DNA from: a virus
Length of the DNA: 41,571 nt
Strand: one strand, 5' to 3'
IMG/VR virus record: IMGVR_UViG_3300033979_000546
Location: 1 to 41,571 of that record
A program made the translations under genes and the position numbers. Under the pieces are notes generated by a model, which searched no databases, was not told the origin of the DNA, and worked only from the letters and a program-made list of their open reading frames with translations. Of the stretch, positions 39,041-41,571 are shown one piece after another. Numbering within the stretch: position 1 is the first letter of the stretch; each line of letters begins with the position of its first letter.

Positions 39041-39076
39041 TAATACGAAAAGGAGGCCACCGAATGGTGGCCTCCT
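39041..39076 (-). terminator. Minus-strand terminator / attenuator
   Basis: On the minus strand AGGAGGCCACC (39066-39076) pairs perfectly with GGTGGCCTCCT (39051-39061) around a four-base loop, followed by TTTTCG. It lies after the small gene at 39104 and before the replication operon. It may act as an attenuator; no strong promoter was seen between it and the next gene. Confidence 0.8.
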
Positions 39077-39103
39077 GATCGTTCCGGACGGACGAACGTT
39101 CGA

Positions 39104-39478
39104 TCACACCGCGGCCTTGGCCTTCTTGCTCTGCTCACGCTGGGCCCGGGAGATCGTGCCGCGGATGCGGTTCCCGATGACCATGCGGAACTGGCCGAAG
39201 TTCGGGGCCCGGCTGAGGTAGCCCTTGACCTCAGCCGCCGGGAGGAACTCGGTCGCGAACTCCACGAGGCTGTCGACGTCAACACACCGGGCGAGTTCTT
39301 CAGCGACCCGATCGCCACGACCGTTCGACGCGACGCGGGCGTCGCCCTTCATCCGCACGCCCCAGTCGACGCCGCGGGGCTTCACGATCGCGTTCTTGGA
39401 CTTGGGTGCCACGATCGGCTCGTCGCCGTCGATGACCTTGATGCCGGGGCCCTTCTTCTTGACCTTCTTTGCTGCCAT
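39104..39478 (-). CDS. Small basic early protein, unknown
   Basis: The 124-residue product has a basic N-terminus (MAAKKVKKKGPGIKVIDGDE) and a Lys/Ala-rich C-terminus (RAQREQSKKAKAAV). The middle is charged with a short helix (SLVEFATEFLPAAEVKGYLS). It is set apart from the replication operon by a strong terminator and has its own leader with the repeated element and a hairpin, so it is likely expressed at a higher level. A DNA-binding or histone-like role is possible. No family was recognised. Confidence 0.7.
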   Translation of the reverse strand: MAAKKVKKKGPGIKVIDGDEPIVAPKSKNAIVKPRGVDWGVRMKGDARVASNGRGDRVAEELARCVDVDSLVEFATEFLPAAEVKGYLSRAPNFGQFRMVIGNRIRGTISRAQREQSKKAKAAV

Positions 39479-39493
39479 GTGTTTGTCTCCTTG

Positions 39494-39510
39494 CCGCCGG
39501 GAATCGGCGG
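39494..39510 (-). other. Leader hairpin before the 39478 gene
   Basis: CCGCCG (39494-39499) and CGGCGG (39505-39510) form a 6-bp stem with a five-base loop, ending just before AAGGAG and ATG 39478 on the minus strand. It may affect ribosome access or stabilise the 5' end. Confidence 0.55.
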
Positions 39511-39551
39511 ACGAGATTCTTTACGTTTGGCAGGAGATCGTTCAGACTCCA

Positions 39552-39599
39552 TCTACTTCGAAGGGTGCGGACCACCCTATTTCGGACGAGATCAAGACT
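39552..39599 (-). promoter_or_regulatory. Leader element, copy A (repeat with hairpin)
   Basis: On the minus strand the 25-base block (39575-39599, containing CTCGTCCGAAATAGGG) leads into the hairpin AGGGTG-GTCCG-CACCCT (39562-39578) and AGTAGA (39553-39558). The copy at 12870-12916 has the same block, a hairpin of different sequence, and AGTAGA. The element lies between the tail gene stop at 39598 and the 39478 gene (a 119-base gap). Possible roles are a promoter for a phage sigma factor or a structured leader. Confidence 0.72.
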
Positions 39600-41184
39600 A
39601 AGGGCACGCCCCATCATGAGCGTTCTCCACGTGGAACCAATATTGGCCGGACCCGTCAGCCCGCACCGACTTGTACATCGTCACCGCGTAGTCGTACTGG
39701 ACGTTGTTCCGGTCCTTGCCGACGGCGATCACCTTCCACGTGGTCGGGTACCCCTGCGCAGTGCTTACGATGACGCCCGGGCCAGCCCATGAGCCAGTGT
39801 TGGCGTTCTCGTTCTTGTTGATCGCGTAGTCAGTGGTCAGGGTCCCCTGCAACCGCGGCGGGTTGTCCTTTTGCCACTTGTCGTTGACCAAGGTGGCACT
39901 GACCCACGAATACTTCCACCTGTTCGACCCGATTGAAGCGGACCCGGTGACGATCGCGTCGAAACCGCTTGAAGATTCCGAGGTGGCGAGGGCGAGGGTC
40001 GTGCCGTCAAGCGATCGGCTCGTGACCACCGGGTGCGATGCAAACCACTCGTACGTCGGTTCCTCCCGGGCCCGGAACGGGATCGAGTGGTTGACGGAAA
40101 CCGTGGTACTGACGTCGTGGGCGTTGCACACCCACAGCACCCGCCGAAAGAGCCCGTCAATCGTGAAGTTGACGATACCGGCGAACCGCTGAGAGCCGAA
40201 GGCCGTCTGGATGTCGAGGGCGTTGCCCTTGCCCGTCGAGAACCAGTCGGCGACGTTGCCCAGTTCCGTGTTGTTGACCGTGGTCCCGGTGGAGTCCACG
40301 AACGCGAACCAGTGCCCCACGCTGATGCTGCGTGGTATGGTGCCACTGCCCCTCGGCGTACTTTTGGTGTAATACTTGATCGCTTCCGGCGTGGGAGACC
40401 CGACGCTCGTGAAACCTACTTTCACCTGTGTGGGGTAGCGGTCGTCGCTGACGTTCTGGAAGTTCGCTTCCGCGACTCTGGTCGAAAAGGCGATGGCCAG
40501 TGCCAAGTTCGAAGTCGACACCTGCCCCTTGTTCCAGATCTTTTTCGATGTCGGGTCGAAAATCAACCCGAGACCGTCCGCGATCCTCCGTACGGTCTCG
40601 GACCGGGGGCGACCGATGCAATGCAGGTTCCTGAGTTCGACCGGCGGGGCCACGAAGTCCACGGACTGCCCGACCGTGTATCCGAACGTCAAGGGCAACT
40701 CGGACCATGACGCCGTCTTCTTCACGTTCGACGCGTCTGACCTGAAGGTTGGGACCCCGCCGGTGAGTGCAAATCCGTCCTGTACGTTGTAGTTGGCGTC
40801 CGTCGCGGTGTTCCTCTCAGTCCACCACGACTTGCTCACCAACGTCACTTCCACCGAGTCCTCGCTGTCGGTGACGTAGTTCACGTCCTGATTGAGGCTA
40901 GTGACGAACGGCGTGGCACCCAACGCCCTGACCTGAACCTTCACCCTCTCATCGGCGATCTCACCACTCTGTGACGTGGTACCGAAGACCAGATCCGCAA
41001 CGACCTCGTCGGTCTGGGCCTGCTCGAGCAGTCGATAATCAACCGCCCGCATGATGACGCGACCTTCGGATGGGTGGCCCGCAGGTGCCATCTCGAACCA
41101 GTTGGATTGACGACTGCCCCGCGGGGCGTCGAGCACCGGGAAAGTCTGTCCGTTACACTCGATGCGAGCGTACGCCCGATTCAT
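39598..41184 (-). CDS. Large tail / baseplate hub-like protein
   Basis: The 528-residue protein starts at ATG 41184, overlapping the stop of the preceding tail gene (ATGA). It begins MNRAYARIECNGQTFPVLDA. Residues about 165-225 (DFVAPPVELRNLHCIGRPRS, then a helix and GLGLIFDP) resemble the hub-type domain of tail-associated proteins. The C-terminal half is beta-rich with immunoglobulin-like strands. As the last gene of the late operon, two genes after the tape measure, it probably forms part of the tail tip. The family call is tentative. Confidence 0.7.
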   Translation of the reverse strand: MNRAYARIECNGQTFPVLDAPRGSRQSNWFEMAPAGHPSEGRVIMRAVDYRLLEQAQTDEVVADLVFGTTSQSGEIADERVKVQVRALGATPFVTSLNQDVNYVTDSEDSVEVTLVSKSWWTERNTATDANYNVQDGFALTGGVPTFRSDASNVKKTASWSELPLTFGYTVGQSVDFVAPPVELRNLHCIGRPRSETVRRIADGLGLIFDPTSKKIWNKGQVSTSNLALAIAFSTRVAEANFQNVSDDRYPTQVKVGFTSVGSPTPEAIKYYTKSTPRGSGTIPRSISVGHWFAFVDSTGTTVNNTELGNVADWFSTGKGNALDIQTAFGSQRFAGIVNFTIDGLFRRVLWVCNAHDVSTTVSVNHSIPFRAREEPTYEWFASHPVVTSRSLDGTTLALATSESSSGFDAIVTGSASIGSNRWKYSWVSATLVNDKWQKDNPPRLQGTLTTDYAINKNENANTGSWAGPGVIVSTAQGYPTTWKVIAVGKDRNNVQYDYAVTMYKSVRADGSGQYWFHVENAHDGACP

Positions 41185-41571
41185 CCAAGGTTCCCTCCGG
41201 GTCGAAGCCACGGAAGGTCATCACCGAACGGCAACGGATCAAATGCGTAGTTGAGCCTCGGGTCTTCGGGGAACGCGATATAGTTCTCGGGTTCGTAGTT
41301 GCCGTGGTAGTAGACGCCGGTGTCGATCACGTACCGCCAGTGAAGCGTGTACTGCCGCCACTGGCCGTCCTGAATCGGCTCCGGGTTGTGTGGTTGAATG
41401 AACGCCTCGAGCAGGCGACCGCTCGGGTCGATCGGCCTCGGGGGCGGTGGCAACTGGTGGGAGTCACGGGCGGCACAGACGTAATAACCCGCCTGAGTGA
41501 TGATCATGCTCGGACCGGCAGTGGACACCAAGTAAGGACCGTTCGCGGCAGTGCCCGGTGCGACGTCTTTG
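41181..41571 (-). CDS. Tail protein, 3' part (same gene as 1-1497)
   Basis: This is the C-terminal part of the tail gene that starts at 1497; it runs off the right edge because of the circular cut. It ends FGDDLPWLRPGGNLG with TGA at 41183-41181, overlapping the ATG of the next tail gene. Codons in 41343-41571 repeat those at 1-229, and the frame agrees exactly, confirming the join. Only 41181-41342 is new sequence (54 codons including the stop). Confidence 0.85.
   Translation of the reverse strand, partial: KDVAPGTAANGPYLVSTAGPSMIITQAGYYVCAARDSHQLPPPPRPIDPSGRLLEAFIQPHNPEPIQDGQWRQYTLHWRYVIDTGVYYHGNYEPENYIAFPEDPRLNYAFDPLPFGDDLPWLRPGGNLG
41343..41571. repeat. Terminal overlap, right copy
   Basis: This is the second copy of bases 1-229, at an offset of 41,342. 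It matches at 227 of 229 positions. The two mismatches do not change the encoded tail protein, so sequence variation in the phage population is a likelier reason than random error. Confidence 0.93.

Noticed and set aside
39225-39773. Plus-strand frame through the repeated element (HPISDEIKTK), similar to PISDEVKTR upstream of MuF
   Set aside because: The protein similarity follows from the shared DNA block. The flanks differ in length by one base between copies, so a conserved protein frame is not supported.
1-41571. Integrated prophage or Mu-like transposing phage
   Set aside because: No integrase, transposase, host genes or attachment sites were seen; similarity to Mu is limited to head proteins and some connectors.
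41343-41571. True long terminal repeats of a linear phage genome
   Set aside because: The repeat lies inside a tail gene, far from the terminase, and merging the copies restores one open frame; assembly overlap is simpler. The physical ends remain unknown.

Overview
This window is a complete, circularly permuted genome of a tailed double-stranded DNA phage of about 41.34 kb. The first 229 bases recur at the end (1-229 = 41343-41571, two mismatches). The tail gene split by the window edges keeps its reading frame across that join, so the ends are an assembly overlap of a circular map. Base composition is GC-rich. Genes are tightly packed, with many ATGA, GTGA or TGATG stop/start overlaps and AAGGAG-type ribosome binding sites. 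No integrase, transposase, tRNA or CRISPR array was seen. The head genes resemble the Mu family (DUF935-type portal, MuF, gpI-like protease/scaffold, gpT-like major capsid protein, gp36 and gpG homologues). A GpA-type terminase, a tail tube, a frameshifted chaperone pair and a short tape measure, with no sheath, indicate a siphovirus-like particle. The host cannot be read from the sequence; a lipobox protein in a possible spanin position would fit a diderm host.

Layout. Nearly everything is on the minus strand and reads right to left. The early/replication operon (39478 to 30085) encodes a small basic protein, a Cas4/RecB-like Fe-S nuclease, a PD-(D/E)XK resolvase-like nuclease, a sigma-like factor, a family A DNA polymerase, a probable ssDNA-binding protein, PurZ, an adenylate-kinase-like NMP kinase, dUTPase, DnaB-like helicase and DnaG-like primase. 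Opposite it, a five-gene plus-strand operon (28373-30176) starts from a strong promoter at 28305-28333 and ends in a second sigma-like factor. It converges on the primase.

The late region reads from the terminase (28204) leftwards: TerS, TerL, three accessory proteins sharing a short motif, portal, an ADP-ribosyltransferase-like protein, virion proteins, a tail fibre, a lectin-like protein and a lysis-like cluster. A plus-strand cluster of small genes (13062-14728) follows. Then come MuF, protease/scaffold, decoration proteins, capsid, connectors, tail tube, chaperones, tape measure and tail-tip proteins, the last two of which wrap round the join to 39598.

The most interesting system is a Z-genome pathway. 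The gene at 33100-34116 has the diagnostic PurZ features, including Ser in place of the PurA catalytic Asp. It sits in one operon with a family A polymerase (candidate DpoZ), an NMP kinase and dUTPase. The phage probably replaces adenine with 2-aminoadenine, yet no DatZ or MazZ was recognised. Other unusual features are a programmed -1 frameshift in the tail chaperones, a 21-bp inverted repeat before the gpG-like gene, a two-copy leader element with a covarying hairpin, and a repeated aromatic/acidic motif in three late proteins.
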